Of a DNA stretch of 64,000 nt, positions 32,323-41,752 are shown piece after piece. The translations under genes were made by a program, and so were the position numbers. The notes under the pieces were generated by a model. That model saw only the letters and a list, made by a program, of their open reading frames with translations, did no database searches and had not been told where the DNA came from. How positions within the stretch are numbered: the first letter of the stretch is position 1; every line of letters starts with the position of its first letter. This stretch comes from Pseudoxanthomonas koreensis_A (lineage in GTDB: Bacteria > Pseudomonadota > Gammaproteobacteria > Xanthomonadales > Xanthomonadaceae), in assembly GCF_041890415.1 (NCBI RefSeq), contig NZ_CP169056.1, positions 496,001 through 560,000 on the forward strand. The letters run 5' to 3'.

Positions 32323-32349
32323 GCACCGGCGCGGCCGGCGCACGCGCGC

Positions 32350-32811
32350 TCAGCGGCGGAACCACCACGGCATGCGGCCGGTCAGCGCCCAGAAGATGCA
32401 CACGACCCCGAGCACGATCGCGGCGGCGGGCCCGCGCGAGGAGTCGCTGGTCAGGGTTGCGGCGCCGTACAGGCACAGGCCGGCGCCACCAAGCAGTGCG
32501 GCCAGCCTGGCCCAGGCGCTCCCGGCCAGGGACGCGGGTGCACTCCTGGCGCTGGCGGGTGATGACGTGGCGGCATCGGCAGGCGGCCCCGCCGCGGCCT
32601 TGCGCTGGACCCGGATCACGCCCACGACCAGGCAGATGATCGCCGGCCAGCAGGTGAGGAAGAACAGCAGGCCGGGCCCGATCGGGTTCGGATTGGGGTC
32701 AGGCCACAGGCCGAGCGTGGCGAGCACGATGATGGCCAGCAGCGGGCCCCAGCCGAATACCACCAGCACCAGGCCTGCCCTGATCCACCAGTTGGCGAGG
32801 TATGCAGCCAT
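32350..32811 (-). CDS. membrane protein of unknown function
   Basis: 153 residues, not recognised. Four hydrophobic segments are visible: about 10-32 (AGLVLVVFGWGPLLAIIVLA), 45-65 (GPGLLFFLTCWPAIICLVVG), 100-117 and 128-147 (AAIVLGVVCIFWALTG). An alanine/serine-rich loop lies between the second and third. It converges on the halogenase-like gene (27 bases between stops) and lies 141 bases upstream of... the cysH stop side, transcribed in the same direction as cysH but after it. The ATG at 32811 is used. Confidence 0.7.
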   Translation of the reverse strand: MAAYLANWWIRAGLVLVVFGWGPLLAIIVLATLGLWPDPNPNPIGPGLLFFLTCWPAIICLVVGVIRVQRKAAAGPPADAATSSPASARSAPASLAGSAWARLAALLGGAGLCLYGAATLTSDSSRGPAAAIVLGVVCIFWALTGRMPWWFRR

Positions 32812-32952
32812 GCGGTTCCCGTGCCGTGTGCCAGGGTAACGCCGGTGCGGCGGCAGCCGATCCAGATCCCCGATGCGACGGGCCGCCCGCACTTGCAATA
32901 TACACCGGGGCTGTGCCGGCACGGCCGGCGCACCACGCGCCGCTGCGGGGAC

Positions 32953-33696
32953 TCAGATGTCCTCGTGGATCCCGCACTCGCGCTTGAGGCCGAAGAAGCG
33001 GGTGTCCTCTTCCTTCATGCCCGGTTCCCAGCGGGTGGTGGTATGCACGTCGCCGATGGAGACATAGCCTTCGTGCCACAGCGGGTGGTAGGGCAGATCG
33101 TGCTGCTTGAGGTACTGCCACACATCGCGGTCGCTCCAGTCGGCGATCGGATTGACCTTCAGGTACTGGTCGCGGCGCTGCAGGATCGGCGTGTCGGCGC
33201 GGCTGGCGGACTGGCTGCGGCGCAGGCCGGTGAACCAGGTACCCACGGCCAGTTCATCCAGGGCGCGGCGCATCGGCTCGACCTTGTGCACCTGGTTGTA
33301 GGCGTTCAGGCCTTCCAGGCCCTGTTCCCAGAGCCGGCCGTGGCGGGCCTCGATCCAGGCGCGGCTGAACTGCGGGCGATAGACCTTCAGGTTCAGCCCG
33401 AGGCGCTCGGCCAGTTCGTCGGCGAAGCGGTAGGTCTCCGCAAACAGGTAGCCGGTATCGACCAGGATCACCGGGATGTCGGGCCGTTGCCGGGTGACCA
33501 GGTGCAGGGCCACCGCCGACTGCGCACCGAAGCTGGACGACAGCGCCGGGTTGCCATGGCCCTGCGCCAGCGCCCAGGCCACGCGGGCTTCGGCATCCAT
33601 TGCCTCGAGCCTGGCGTTGAGCGCATCCAGGTCCGGCGCGGAGACGGGCTCGGTGCTGGTGGCGGCTTCGACGGTGGCGGTGACGGTCAGGCTCAT
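32953..33696 (-). CDS. cysH: PAPS reductase
   Basis: 247 residues. Reduces 3'-phosphoadenylyl sulfate to sulfite with thioredoxin. The P-loop-like SSSFGAQSAVALHLV, VDTGYLFAETYRFADEL, GLRRSQSASRA and the catalytic KRECGIHED (C241) are present. The extra cysteine pairs of iron-sulfur APS reductases are missing, so PAPS is the substrate, agreeing with the APS kinase in cysNC. The ATG at 33696 has GGAG 6 bases before. It is last in the cysJ-cysI-cysH unit, 34 bases after cysI. Confidence 0.95.
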   Translation of the reverse strand: MSLTVTATVEAATSTEPVSAPDLDALNARLEAMDAEARVAWALAQGHGNPALSSSFGAQSAVALHLVTRQRPDIPVILVDTGYLFAETYRFADELAERLGLNLKVYRPQFSRAWIEARHGRLWEQGLEGLNAYNQVHKVEPMRRALDELAVGTWFTGLRRSQSASRADTPILQRRDQYLKVNPIADWSDRDVWQYLKQHDLPYHPLWHEGYVSIGDVHTTTRWEPGMKEEDTRFFGLKRECGIHEDI

Positions 33697-33730
33697 CGGT
33701 GACTCCGGACGCAATGCACGGAAACGGGAT

Positions 33731-35455
33731 TCAGGCGACGACCGTGATGGCCATGGCCTCGGCCGGGTCGACCCGGACGTGGGTGGGGTACGGCGGCAGT
33801 TCGACCAGGCCGGCGCGGTGCAGGAAATCGCCGAAGTGCTCGTCCGGCTCGCGCCCGGCGGCGTATTGCCCCAGCAGCGTGTCCAGCGTGGCCAGGATCT
33901 CCGGCTCGGTGATGTTTTCGCGGTACAGGGTGTTCATGCGCAGGCCGCGGTGGTCGCCACCCACGAACAGGTTGTAGCGGCCCAGCGCCTTGCCCACCAG
34001 GGCGATCTCGGCCAGGTACGGGCGCGAGCAGCCATTGGGGCAGCCGGACACGCGCAGCAGGATCGGCTGCTCGCGCAGGCCGTGCTTGTCCAGCAGCGGT
34101 TCCATGTTTGCCAGGAAGGACGGCAGGTAGCGTTCGGCTTCGGCCATGGCCAGGGCGCAGGTCGGCAGCGCCACGCACGAGATGGCGGTGCGGGCCATGG
34201 CGGTGGGCGCGTTGTTCTCCGCGTCCAGCCCGTGCGCGGCCACCAGCGCGTCGATGCGCGCGCGCTCGGCGGCCGGCACGCCGGCGATGATCACGTTCTG
34301 GTTGCAGGTCATGCGGAACTGGCCGCGGTGGATGCGGGCGATCTCGCGCATGCCGGTCAGCAGCGGGCGGCCGGGCTGGTCGACGATGCGGCCGGAGGGC
34401 AGCGACAGCGTGAGGTGCCAGTGGCCGTCCTCGCCCTCGACCCAGCCGAAGCGGTCGCCGTTGTGGTCGAAATGCCACGGGCGTGCCGGCTGCAGCTTGA
34501 AGCCGGCGCGCTCCTCCATCATCGCCACGATCTTGTCGCTGCCGTGGTCGTCGATGGTGTACTTGAAGCGCGCGTGCTTGCGGTCCTCGCGGTCGCCCAG
34601 GTCGCGCTGCACGGTCACCGCGGCCTCGGCAATGGCAAACACCTGGTCGGGGGTGACGAAGCCGATCACGTTGCCCACCCGCGGATAGTGGGTGGGGATG
34701 CCGTGGCTGGAGCCCATGCTGCCGCCAATGGCCACGTTGAACCCGGCCAGGCCGCCGGCTTCGTCGACGATGGCGATCAGGCCCAGGTCGTTGGCAAACA
34801 CGTCCACGTCGTTGTGCGGCGGCACCGCCACGGCGATCTTGAACTTGCGCGGCAGGTAGGCCTGGCCGTAGATGGGCTCTTCCTCCACGCCGCTCTCGGC
34901 CACCTTCTCCTCGTCCAGCCACACCTCGTAGTAGGCGCGGGTGCGCGGCTTGAAGTGCAGCGACAGCCGCTGCGCCCAGTCATGCACCTGCGCGTGCAGG
35001 TGCGACTGCAGCGGGTTGCTGGCGCCCAGCACGTTGCGGTTGACGTCGCCGCAGGCGGAGATGGTGTCGAGCAGGCCGGCGTTGATCGCCTGCATGGTCG
35101 CCTTGAGGTCGCGCTTGACCACGCCATGGATCTGGAAGGTCTGGCGGGTGGTCACCCGCAGCGAATGATTGGCGTAGGTGGTGGCGATGGCGTCCAGCTT
35201 GAGCCACTGCTCGGGGGTGAACACGCCGCCCGGCGCCCGGATGCGGATCATGAACTGGTGCGCCGGCTCCAGCTTCTGCCGGCGGCGCTCGTCGCGCAGG
35301 TCGCGGTCGTCCTGCTGGTAGCTGCCGTGGAACTTGACCGTGCGCTGGTCCTCGAAGCTCAGCGAGCCGGTGACGGTGTCGGCCAGGCCATCCTCCATCG
35401 TGCCGCGCAGGCGGCGGCTGCTGATCTTGATGTCTTCGACGGAGGGGTGGCTCAT
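33731..35455 (-). CDS. cysI: NADPH-sulfite reductase hemoprotein subunit
   Basis: 574 residues, full length (E. coli 570). The six-electron reduction of sulfite to sulfide takes place at its coupled siroheme-[4Fe-4S] centre. The cluster ligands are C427-x5-C433 (CVALPTC) and C472-x3-C476 (GCPNGC). Siroheme-binding basic residues lie in LRVTTRQTFQIHGVVKRDLK and HRGQFRMTCNQNVI. Partner of CysJ, encoded upstream with a 124-base gap; cysH follows. Confidence 0.97.
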   Translation of the reverse strand: MSHPSVEDIKISSRRLRGTMEDGLADTVTGSLSFEDQRTVKFHGSYQQDDRDLRDERRRQKLEPAHQFMIRIRAPGGVFTPEQWLKLDAIATTYANHSLRVTTRQTFQIHGVVKRDLKATMQAINAGLLDTISACGDVNRNVLGASNPLQSHLHAQVHDWAQRLSLHFKPRTRAYYEVWLDEEKVAESGVEEEPIYGQAYLPRKFKIAVAVPPHNDVDVFANDLGLIAIVDEAGGLAGFNVAIGGSMGSSHGIPTHYPRVGNVIGFVTPDQVFAIAEAAVTVQRDLGDREDRKHARFKYTIDDHGSDKIVAMMEERAGFKLQPARPWHFDHNGDRFGWVEGEDGHWHLTLSLPSGRIVDQPGRPLLTGMREIARIHRGQFRMTCNQNVIIAGVPAAERARIDALVAAHGLDAENNAPTAMARTAISCVALPTCALAMAEAERYLPSFLANMEPLLDKHGLREQPILLRVSGCPNGCSRPYLAEIALVGKALGRYNLFVGGDHRGLRMNTLYRENITEPEILATLDTLLGQYAAGREPDEHFGDFLHRAGLVELPPYPTHVRVDPAEAMAITVVA

Positions 35456-35579
35456 GTGGCTTGCATTCCGATGTAGTAGGTCGACTGGGGCCTGTAGGGA
35501 TGCCCGGGGCCCCGGGTTGCCACCGTCGCCGGGGCGGCGGTGCCTTGCGCTTGCGCTGCCGGACCGGCAGCCGGCGTGT

Positions 35580-37433
35580 TCAGTACACGTCGCGCCCGTA
35601 GCGGCCCTCGACCTGCAGCGCGGTCAGGTACTCGGCGGCGGCTTCGGCGTCGCCGCCGTTGTGCTCGGTCACGATGTCCAGCAGTGCGGCATGCACGTCC
35701 TTGCCCATGGCAATGGCGCCGCACACGTACAGGTGCGCACCGCCCTGCAGCCAGTCGTAGACGTCGCGGCCGCGCTCGCGCAGGCGCTGCTGCACGTAGA
35801 TGCGCTGCTCCTGGTCGCGGGAGAACGCCAGGTCGATGCGGTGCAGCTCGCCGCGCTGCAGCGCGTCCTGCCACTCGGTCTGGTACAGGAAGCCGGTGTT
35901 GAAGTGCTGGGCACCGAAGAACAGCCAGTTGCGCCCCGACGCACCGGTCTCGGCGCGCTCCTGGACGAAGGCGCGGAACGGGGCGATGCCGGTGCCCGGG
36001 CCGATCATGATGATGTCGCGCGAGGGATCGGCCGGCACCCGGAAGCGCTCGTTGGGTTCGACATACACCGGCACCTGCGCACCTTCTTCCAGCGCGGCAA
36101 GGAAGGCGCTGGCGGCACCGAGGTGGTCGTGGCCATGGGCCTGGTAGCGCAGCACGTCCAGGGTCAGGTGCACTTCCTCGCCCACCCGCTTGCGGCTGGA
36201 GGCGATGGAATACAGGCGCGCGACCTGCGGGCGCAGCGCGGCCAGCAGGGTGTCCGGGCTCCACGCGGCCGGCCAGCGGCGCAGCACGTCGGCCACCTGG
36301 TGGTCGCCCAGCAGTGCGGCCAGGCCGGCGTTGCCCGGCTCGAGCAGCTGCTTCAGGTCGGCGGCACCGGCCAGATCGGCGTGCGCGACCAGGAACGGGC
36401 GCGACAGGCGGGTCAGTTCGCGCCCGGTGGCCAGGGCCTCGGCCAGCGGCAGCGCCTGGCCGTCCAGGGTGACGGCCGCATCGGCGTCCAGGCCGGTGGC
36501 CTGCAGCACCGCCTCGACCAGCGGCTCGGGATTGCGGTGGCGGATGCCCAGCGCGTCGCCGGGTTCGTAGGCCAGGCCCGAACCTTCCAGCGACAGCTCG
36601 ATGTGGCGCACGTCCTTGTCGGAGGTGACGTAGGTCTGGAAGCCGGTGGCGCGGAACTCGCGGCCGGTGATGCGCTGGTTGGCCAGCACCTCGGCGGCAA
36701 ACGGGCGCTCGTGGGTCCAGGCCGCGGCCGGGCGCAACGGGGTGACCGTGGCCACGTGGGCGGCGGCCGGGGCGGCGGCCTTGAGCAGTTCGCTGGCCTT
36801 GGCCAGCGCGGCCTCGCGCCAGGGCGTGGCGACGGTATCGATGTCCAGGTCGGCCAGGCCCGGGTCGGCCACGCGCTGGGCACCCAGCTCGGCCAGGCGC
36901 GCGTCCAGCTTGCTGGCGATGCCGCAGAAGTCCACATAACTGGAGTCGCCCAGGCCGAGCACGGCGAACTTCAGCTCCGGCAGCTTGGGGGCGCGGCGGC
37001 CCAGCAGGAACTCGGTGAAACCGATCGCATCATCCGGCGGGTCGCCCTCGCCCTGGGTGCTGATGACCAGATACAGCAGCCGCTCGCTGGCCAGCTCCCG
37101 GGTCTGGTAGGCATCGGTGCGGACCAGGCGCACGGCCAGGCCGGCGGCCTCGGCGGCCTGGGCCACCTTTTCGGCCTCGCGCCGGGCGTTGCCGGTCTGG
37201 CTGCCGTACAGCACGGTCAGGCGCTGGCCGGCCTGCGGCGCGGCCGCCGTGGCCGGAGCGCCACCGGGCAGCACGGCCAGGTGTGGCGCGGCGTGGCCCT
37301 GGGCCAGGCCGGCGGTATAGCCGGACAGCCACCACAGCGAGGGGCCGTCCAGGCCCTCGACCAGCCGGGCCAGCAGCACCTTGCGGTCCTCGTTGAGCGG
37401 GCTGGGGGGCAGGACGGGGGACGCAGCGGTCAT
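35580..37433 (-). CDS. cysJ: NADPH-sulfite reductase flavoprotein subunit
   Basis: 617 residues: a flavodoxin domain with FMN (LTVLYGSQTGNARREAEKVA, STQGEGDPPD, LGLGDSSYVDFCG; about 70-210), a connecting domain, and a ferredoxin-NADP-reductase module with FAD (ARLYSIASSRKR) and NADPH sites (MIGPGTGIAPFRAFVQER, the YVCGAIAMGKDV end). Passes electrons from NADPH to CysI. The ATG at 37433 gives a normal length. First gene of the minus-strand unit, divergent from cysD over 237 bases. Confidence 0.97.
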   Translation of the reverse strand: MTAASPVLPPSPLNEDRKVLLARLVEGLDGPSLWWLSGYTAGLAQGHAAPHLAVLPGGAPATAAAPQAGQRLTVLYGSQTGNARREAEKVAQAAEAAGLAVRLVRTDAYQTRELASERLLYLVISTQGEGDPPDDAIGFTEFLLGRRAPKLPELKFAVLGLGDSSYVDFCGIASKLDARLAELGAQRVADPGLADLDIDTVATPWREAALAKASELLKAAAPAAAHVATVTPLRPAAAWTHERPFAAEVLANQRITGREFRATGFQTYVTSDKDVRHIELSLEGSGLAYEPGDALGIRHRNPEPLVEAVLQATGLDADAAVTLDGQALPLAEALATGRELTRLSRPFLVAHADLAGAADLKQLLEPGNAGLAALLGDHQVADVLRRWPAAWSPDTLLAALRPQVARLYSIASSRKRVGEEVHLTLDVLRYQAHGHDHLGAASAFLAALEEGAQVPVYVEPNERFRVPADPSRDIIMIGPGTGIAPFRAFVQERAETGASGRNWLFFGAQHFNTGFLYQTEWQDALQRGELHRIDLAFSRDQEQRIYVQQRLRERGRDVYDWLQGGAHLYVCGAIAMGKDVHAALLDIVTEHNGGDAEAAAEYLTALQVEGRYGRDVY

Positions 37434-37474
37434 TTCGGGCGGGCCTGGCACGGGTCGGCATCGACGGGCCACCG

Positions 37475-37545
37475 ATGTTAGGAAAGTGCGAAGCGCGGCT
37501 GAAACGGCTTGTGGTTATTCGCTTATGCCCTGTGCTTATTTCATC
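37475..37545. promoter_or_regulatory. divergent cysJ/cysD control region
   Basis: An A+T-rich patch holds three like-oriented TTAT-core elements (GGTTATTC at 37513, GCTTATGC at 37521, GCTTATTT at 37534), of the kind bound by CysB, and on the minus strand a TAACAT hexamer (37475-37480), a possible -10 box for cysJ with no good -35, as expected for an activator-dependent promoter. Confidence 0.4.
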
Positions 37546-37670
37546 GGCAGGGCTGGCGCACGAATACTCGCCATCCCCGATGGCCCGGTCCGGCAGAATG
37601 TTTTCCGGACCTGGCGCCTCCGTCCCGGAGGCCGCCGGCCGCCGCCCGCCGACCCGTTCCGAAGCCCCCC

Positions 37671-38582
37671 ATGAGCCTGGACCACCGCCTGTCCCACCTC
37701 GACCGCCTGGAAGCGGAGAGCATCCACATCCTGCGCGAGGTCGCCGCCGAGTTCCGCAACCCGGTGATGATGTACTCGGTGGGCAAGGACAGCTCGGTGC
37801 TGCTGCATCTGCTGCTCAAGGCCTTTGCCCCGGCCGTGCCGCCGATCCCGCTGCTGCACGTGGATACCCGCTGGAAGTTCGGCGAGATGATCGCCTTCCG
37901 CGACCAGCGCGCCGCCGACACCGGCGTGGACCTGCGCGTGCACATCAATCCCGACGGCATCGCCCAGGACATCGGCCCGTTCAGCCACGGCGCCACCGTG
38001 CACACCGACGTGATGAAGACCCAGGGCCTGAAGCAGGCGCTGGAGAAGTGGCAGTTCGACGCGGCCATCGGCGGTGCCCGCCGCGACGAGGAGAAGTCGC
38101 GGGCCAAGGAGCGCGTGTTCTCGTTCCGCAACGAGCACCACCGCTGGGACCCCAAGCGCCAGCGCCCGGAACTGTGGAACCTGTACAACGCCCGCATCCG
38201 CAAGGGCGAGAGCGTGCGCGCGTTCCCGATCTCCAACTGGACCGAGCTGGACGTGTGGCTGTACATCTACCGCGAGAAGATCCCGGTGGTCCCGCTGTAT
38301 TTCGCTGCGCCGCGGCCGGTGGTCGAGCGCGATGGCGCGCTGATCCTGGTCGATGACGAGCGCCTGCCGCTCAAGCCGGGTGAAACCCCGCAGTTGCGCA
38401 AGGTGCGCTTCCGCACCCTGGGCTGCTATCCGCTGACCGGCGCGATCGAATCGGACGCCGACTCGCTGGAAAAGATCATCGCCGAGATGCTGGTGGCCAC
38501 CAGCTCCGAGCGCCAGGGCCGGGTCATCGACCAGGACCCGACGGCCTCGATGGAGAAGAAGAAGCTGGAAGGATATTTCTGA
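37671..38582 (+). CDS. cysD: sulfate adenylyltransferase subunit 2
   Basis: 303 residues (E. coli 302). The catalytic subunit of ATP sulfurylase that forms adenylyl sulfate; an adenine-nucleotide alpha-hydrolase fold with the PP-loop-like MMYSVGKDSSVLLHLLLKAF, then GGARRDEEKSRAKERVFSFR and the C-terminal MEKKKLEGYF. The ATG at 37671 (MSLDHRLSHLDRLEAESIHI) is the family start. The stop shares one base with the cysNC start (TGATG), so CysD and CysNC translation is coupled. Confidence 0.97.
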   Translation: MSLDHRLSHLDRLEAESIHILREVAAEFRNPVMMYSVGKDSSVLLHLLLKAFAPAVPPIPLLHVDTRWKFGEMIAFRDQRAADTGVDLRVHINPDGIAQDIGPFSHGATVHTDVMKTQGLKQALEKWQFDAAIGGARRDEEKSRAKERVFSFRNEHHRWDPKRQRPELWNLYNARIRKGESVRAFPISNWTELDVWLYIYREKIPVVPLYFAAPRPVVERDGALILVDDERLPLKPGETPQLRKVRFRTLGCYPLTGAIESDADSLEKIIAEMLVATSSERQGRVIDQDPTASMEKKKLEGYF

Positions 38583-40519
38583 TGGGAAGCCCTGATTCGG
38601 GTATCGCCGTGGATCCGGCGCTGGCCAGCCACGATGACATCTCCACCTACCTGCGCCAGCACGAGGACAAGCCGCTGCTGCGCTTCATCACCTGCGGCAG
38701 CGTGGACGACGGCAAGAGCACCCTGATCGGGCGCCTGCTGTACGAGAGCAAGCGCCTGTTCGACGACCAGCTTGCCGCGCTGGAGGCCGATTCGCGCCGC
38801 CACGGCACCCAGGGCGAGCGCATGGACTATGCGCTGCTGATGGACGGCCTGGCCGCCGAGCGCGAGCAGGGCATCACCATCGACGTGGCCTACCGCTACT
38901 TCGATACCGACAAGCGCAAGTTCATCGTCGCCGACTGCCCCGGGCACGAGCAGTACACCCGCAACATGGCCACCGGCGCGTCCACCGCGGACCTGGCGGT
39001 GGTGCTGGTGGATGCGCGCAAGGGCCTGCTGCCGCAGACCCGCCGGCATACCTACATCGTTTCGCTGCTGGGCATCTCGCACGTGGTGCTGGCGGTGAAC
39101 AAGATGGACCTGGTGGGCTACGACCAGGCCACCTTCGACGCCATCGCCTCCGGCTACCGCGAGCTGGCCGCGCAACTGGGCATCGCCGACGTGCAGGTCA
39201 TCCCGCTGTCGGCGCTGGAAGGCGACAACCTGCTGCAGGGTTCGCCCAACACCCCCTGGTACCAGGGCCCGGCATTGCTGGAGCACCTGGAGACGGTGCA
39301 GGTGGAAGGCGGTCAGGACGGCACCGGCCTGCGCCTGCCGGTGCAGTGGGTGAACCGGCCCAATTCCGAGTTCCGCGGGTTCGCCGGCACCATTGCCGCC
39401 GGCGCGGTCGCACCCGGCGATGCGGTGGTGGTGCTGCCCTCGGCGCGGCGCTCGACCGTGGCCCAGGTGCTGTCGCCCGACGGCCCGGTGGCGCGCGCCG
39501 TCGCCGGGCAGGCGGTGACCCTGACCCTGGCCGACGAGATCGACATCAGCCGGGGCGACGTGATCGCCGCCGCCGACGACCCGCCCGCGGTGGCCGACCA
39601 GTTCGCCGCCCACCTGCTGTGGATGAGCGACTCCCCGCTGCTGCCGGGCCGGCCGTACTGGCTGAAGATCGGCCCGCGCACGGTTGCCGCCAGCATCAGC
39701 GAGATCAAGCACCGGGTGGACGTGAACACCCAGGAGCACCTGGCCGGCAAGCGGCTGGAGCTCAACGAGGTCGGCTACTGCAACCTCAGCCTGGAAGAGC
39801 CGATCGCCTTCACCCCGTATGCGGAAAACCGCGAGCTGGGCGGCTTCATCCTGATCGACCGCCAGAGCAACGACACCGTCGCCGCCGGCACCCTGGACTT
39901 CGCCCTGCGCCGCGCCGACAACGTGCACTGGCAGCACATCGACGTGGACAAGGCCGCGCGTGCGCGGATCAAGGGCCAGTCGGCCAAGGTGGTGTGGTTC
40001 ACCGGCCTGTCGGGTGCGGGCAAGTCCACCGTGGCCAACCTGGTGGACAAGCGCTTGCATGCGCTGGGTTACCACACCTTCGTGCTGGACGGCGACAACG
40101 TCCGCCACGGCCTCAACCGCGACCTGGGCTTCACCGACGAGGACCGGGTGGAGAACATCCGCCGGGTCTCGGAGGTGGCACGGCTGATGGCCGATGCCGG
40201 CCTGATCGTGCTGGTCAGCTTCATCTCGCCGTTCCGTGCCGAGCGGCGGATGGCGCGCGAGCTGTTCGCGCAGGGCGAGTTCGTGGAAGTGTTCGTCGAC
40301 GTGCCGCTGGACGTGGCCGAGGAGCGCGACGTCAAGGGCCTGTACCGCAAGGCGCGCGCCGGCCAGATCCCCAACTTCACCGGGATCGATTCGCCCTATG
40401 AGGCGCCGGAACGGCCCGAAGTGCACCTGGAAGCCGCGTCCACCCCGCCCGAGGCGCTGGTGGCGCAGGTGCTGGAGGCGCTGGACCTGGACTGGAGCGG
40501 CGGTACCTCCGGCCTGTAG
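38582..40519 (+). CDS. cysNC: CysN-CysC fusion (ATP sulfurylase GTPase / APS kinase)
   Basis: 645 residues. The CysN part (about 1-440) is an EF-Tu-like GTPase that drives ATP sulfurylase: G1 GSVDDGKST (39-47), G3 DCPGHEQY, G4 NKMD. The CysC part (about 455-645) is APS kinase, making PAPS: P-loop GLSGAGKST near 474, DGDNVRHGLNRDLGF, and ISPFRAERRMAR. The fusion is common in xanthomonads and gives PAPS for the CysH encoded across the divergent region. No frameshift separates the domains. Confidence 0.97.
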   Translation: MGSPDSGIAVDPALASHDDISTYLRQHEDKPLLRFITCGSVDDGKSTLIGRLLYESKRLFDDQLAALEADSRRHGTQGERMDYALLMDGLAAEREQGITIDVAYRYFDTDKRKFIVADCPGHEQYTRNMATGASTADLAVVLVDARKGLLPQTRRHTYIVSLLGISHVVLAVNKMDLVGYDQATFDAIASGYRELAAQLGIADVQVIPLSALEGDNLLQGSPNTPWYQGPALLEHLETVQVEGGQDGTGLRLPVQWVNRPNSEFRGFAGTIAAGAVAPGDAVVVLPSARRSTVAQVLSPDGPVARAVAGQAVTLTLADEIDISRGDVIAAADDPPAVADQFAAHLLWMSDSPLLPGRPYWLKIGPRTVAASISEIKHRVDVNTQEHLAGKRLELNEVGYCNLSLEEPIAFTPYAENRELGGFILIDRQSNDTVAAGTLDFALRRADNVHWQHIDVDKAARARIKGQSAKVVWFTGLSGAGKSTVANLVDKRLHALGYHTFVLDGDNVRHGLNRDLGFTDEDRVENIRRVSEVARLMADAGLIVLVSFISPFRAERRMARELFAQGEFVEVFVDVPLDVAEERDVKGLYRKARAGQIPNFTGIDSPYEAPERPEVHLEAASTPPEALVAQVLEALDLDWSGGTSGL

Positions 40520-40633
40520 CCGTTGCGCCGCATGGGGCGCCCCCGTCCGGGCGCGCGCCCATCGGCGCCGGGTGCGGCCGGCCACGATCAATCGTTACAC
40601 TCGACGGCTTGTTGAATGATGGCAGGACGGTCG

Positions 40634-41749
40634 ATGGCGTCACGATTCCCGGCGGGCTGCCTGGCCCTGGCCTGCATCCTGGGGGTGGTGGCCTGCCGCC
40701 AGCAGGCGGCACCGGCGCCAACGTCGGCGCCGGTCCCGGTCACCACTACCACGGTGCGCGTACTGCCCTGGAGCGACACGGTGCAGGCACTGGCCACCGT
40801 GCATGCGCGCGAATCGGTGACCCTGACCGCCAAGGTCAGCGAGATCGTGGAGCAGGTGCATTTCGAAAGCGGCCAGCAGGTTGCCGCCGGGCAGCCGCTG
40901 GTGACCTTGCGGGTGGACGCGCAGCAGGCCGCGCTGGCGGAGGCGCAGGCCGCCGCGGCCGAGGCCGGGCAGCAGTTCAGCCGGCTGCAGGGGTTGGCCG
41001 CACAGCAACTGGTGTCGCGGGCCACGCTCGATGCCCAGCGCGCCACCCGTGACGCCGCCGCCGCGCGGGTGCGGCAGATGCGTTCGGAGATCTCCGACCG
41101 GCAGGTGCGCGCACCGTTCGCCGGGGTGCTCGGCATCCGCCAGGTCAGCCCCGGCGCCCTGCTCACGCCCAACGCGGTGATCGCCACCCTGGACGACATC
41201 ACCCGGGTGTATGCCGATTTCCAGGTTCCCGAAGCGGCGTTGTCGGCACTGGCGCCGGGGGCGCGGGTCACGGCCCATGGCACCGCCTGGCCCGGGGTGA
41301 CGTTCGAGGGCGCGGTGGAGACGGTGGCCGCGCGGATCGACCCGGTCACCCGCACGCTCACGGTACGGGCGGCCTTCGACAATCCGAAGCGGCGGCTGCG
41401 GCCGGGCATGCTGCTGCAGGCCAGCCTGTTCCTGCCGCAGCGGCAGGCGCTGGTGGTGCCGGAAATCGCGGTGGTGCAGGTGGGCCGCGAGTCGTTCGTG
41501 TACCGGGTGGGGGAAGACGGCCGGGTTGCGCGCGCGGCGGTGGACACCGGGGTGCGCCGCGACGGCCTGGCCGAGATCGTGCAGGGCCTGGAGGCCGGCC
41601 AGCGCATCGTGGTGGACGGCACCGGCAAGCTGCGCCCGGGCATGGCCGTGGCCGAAGCCGAAGCCGAAGCCGAAGCCGGGACAGTGCCGGCCCGACCAGC
41701 ACCGCCGGCCGCTGCCGACGCGCAATCCGGCGCTCCCGACCGGGATTGA
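40634..41749 (+). CDS. RND efflux periplasmic adaptor (lipoprotein)
   Basis: 371 residues, an HlyD/AcrA-type membrane-fusion protein. The N-terminus is a lipoprotein signal with the lipobox VVAC (C21). A lipoyl half (LTAKVSEIVEQVHFESGQQVAAGQPL), a helical hairpin (about 90-150), the second lipoyl half (VRAPFAGVLGIRQVSPG) and beta-barrel domain follow. The start at 40634 has AGGA 8 bases before; ATGs at 40616 and 40619 would add six or five residues. It ends 3 bases before the pump gene. The tail has an Ala-Glu repeat. Transported compounds cannot be told. Confidence 0.92.
   Translation: MASRFPAGCLALACILGVVACRQQAAPAPTSAPVPVTTTTVRVLPWSDTVQALATVHARESVTLTAKVSEIVEQVHFESGQQVAAGQPLVTLRVDAQQAALAEAQAAAAEAGQQFSRLQGLAAQQLVSRATLDAQRATRDAAAARVRQMRSEISDRQVRAPFAGVLGIRQVSPGALLTPNAVIATLDDITRVYADFQVPEAALSALAPGARVTAHGTAWPGVTFEGAVETVAARIDPVTRTLTVRAAFDNPKRRLRPGMLLQASLFLPQRQALVVPEIAVVQVGRESFVYRVGEDGRVARAAVDTGVRRDGLAEIVQGLEAGQRIVVDGTGKLRPGMAVAEAEAEAEAGTVPARPAPPAAADAQSGAPDRD
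41651..41674 (+). repeat. GCCGAA hexanucleotide repeat in the adaptor gene
   Basis: Four tandem GCCGAA units encode an Ala-Glu run near the C-terminus of the RND adaptor. The unit is in frame, so copy-number changes would be tolerated. Confidence 0.7.
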
Positions 41750-41752
41750 CCG

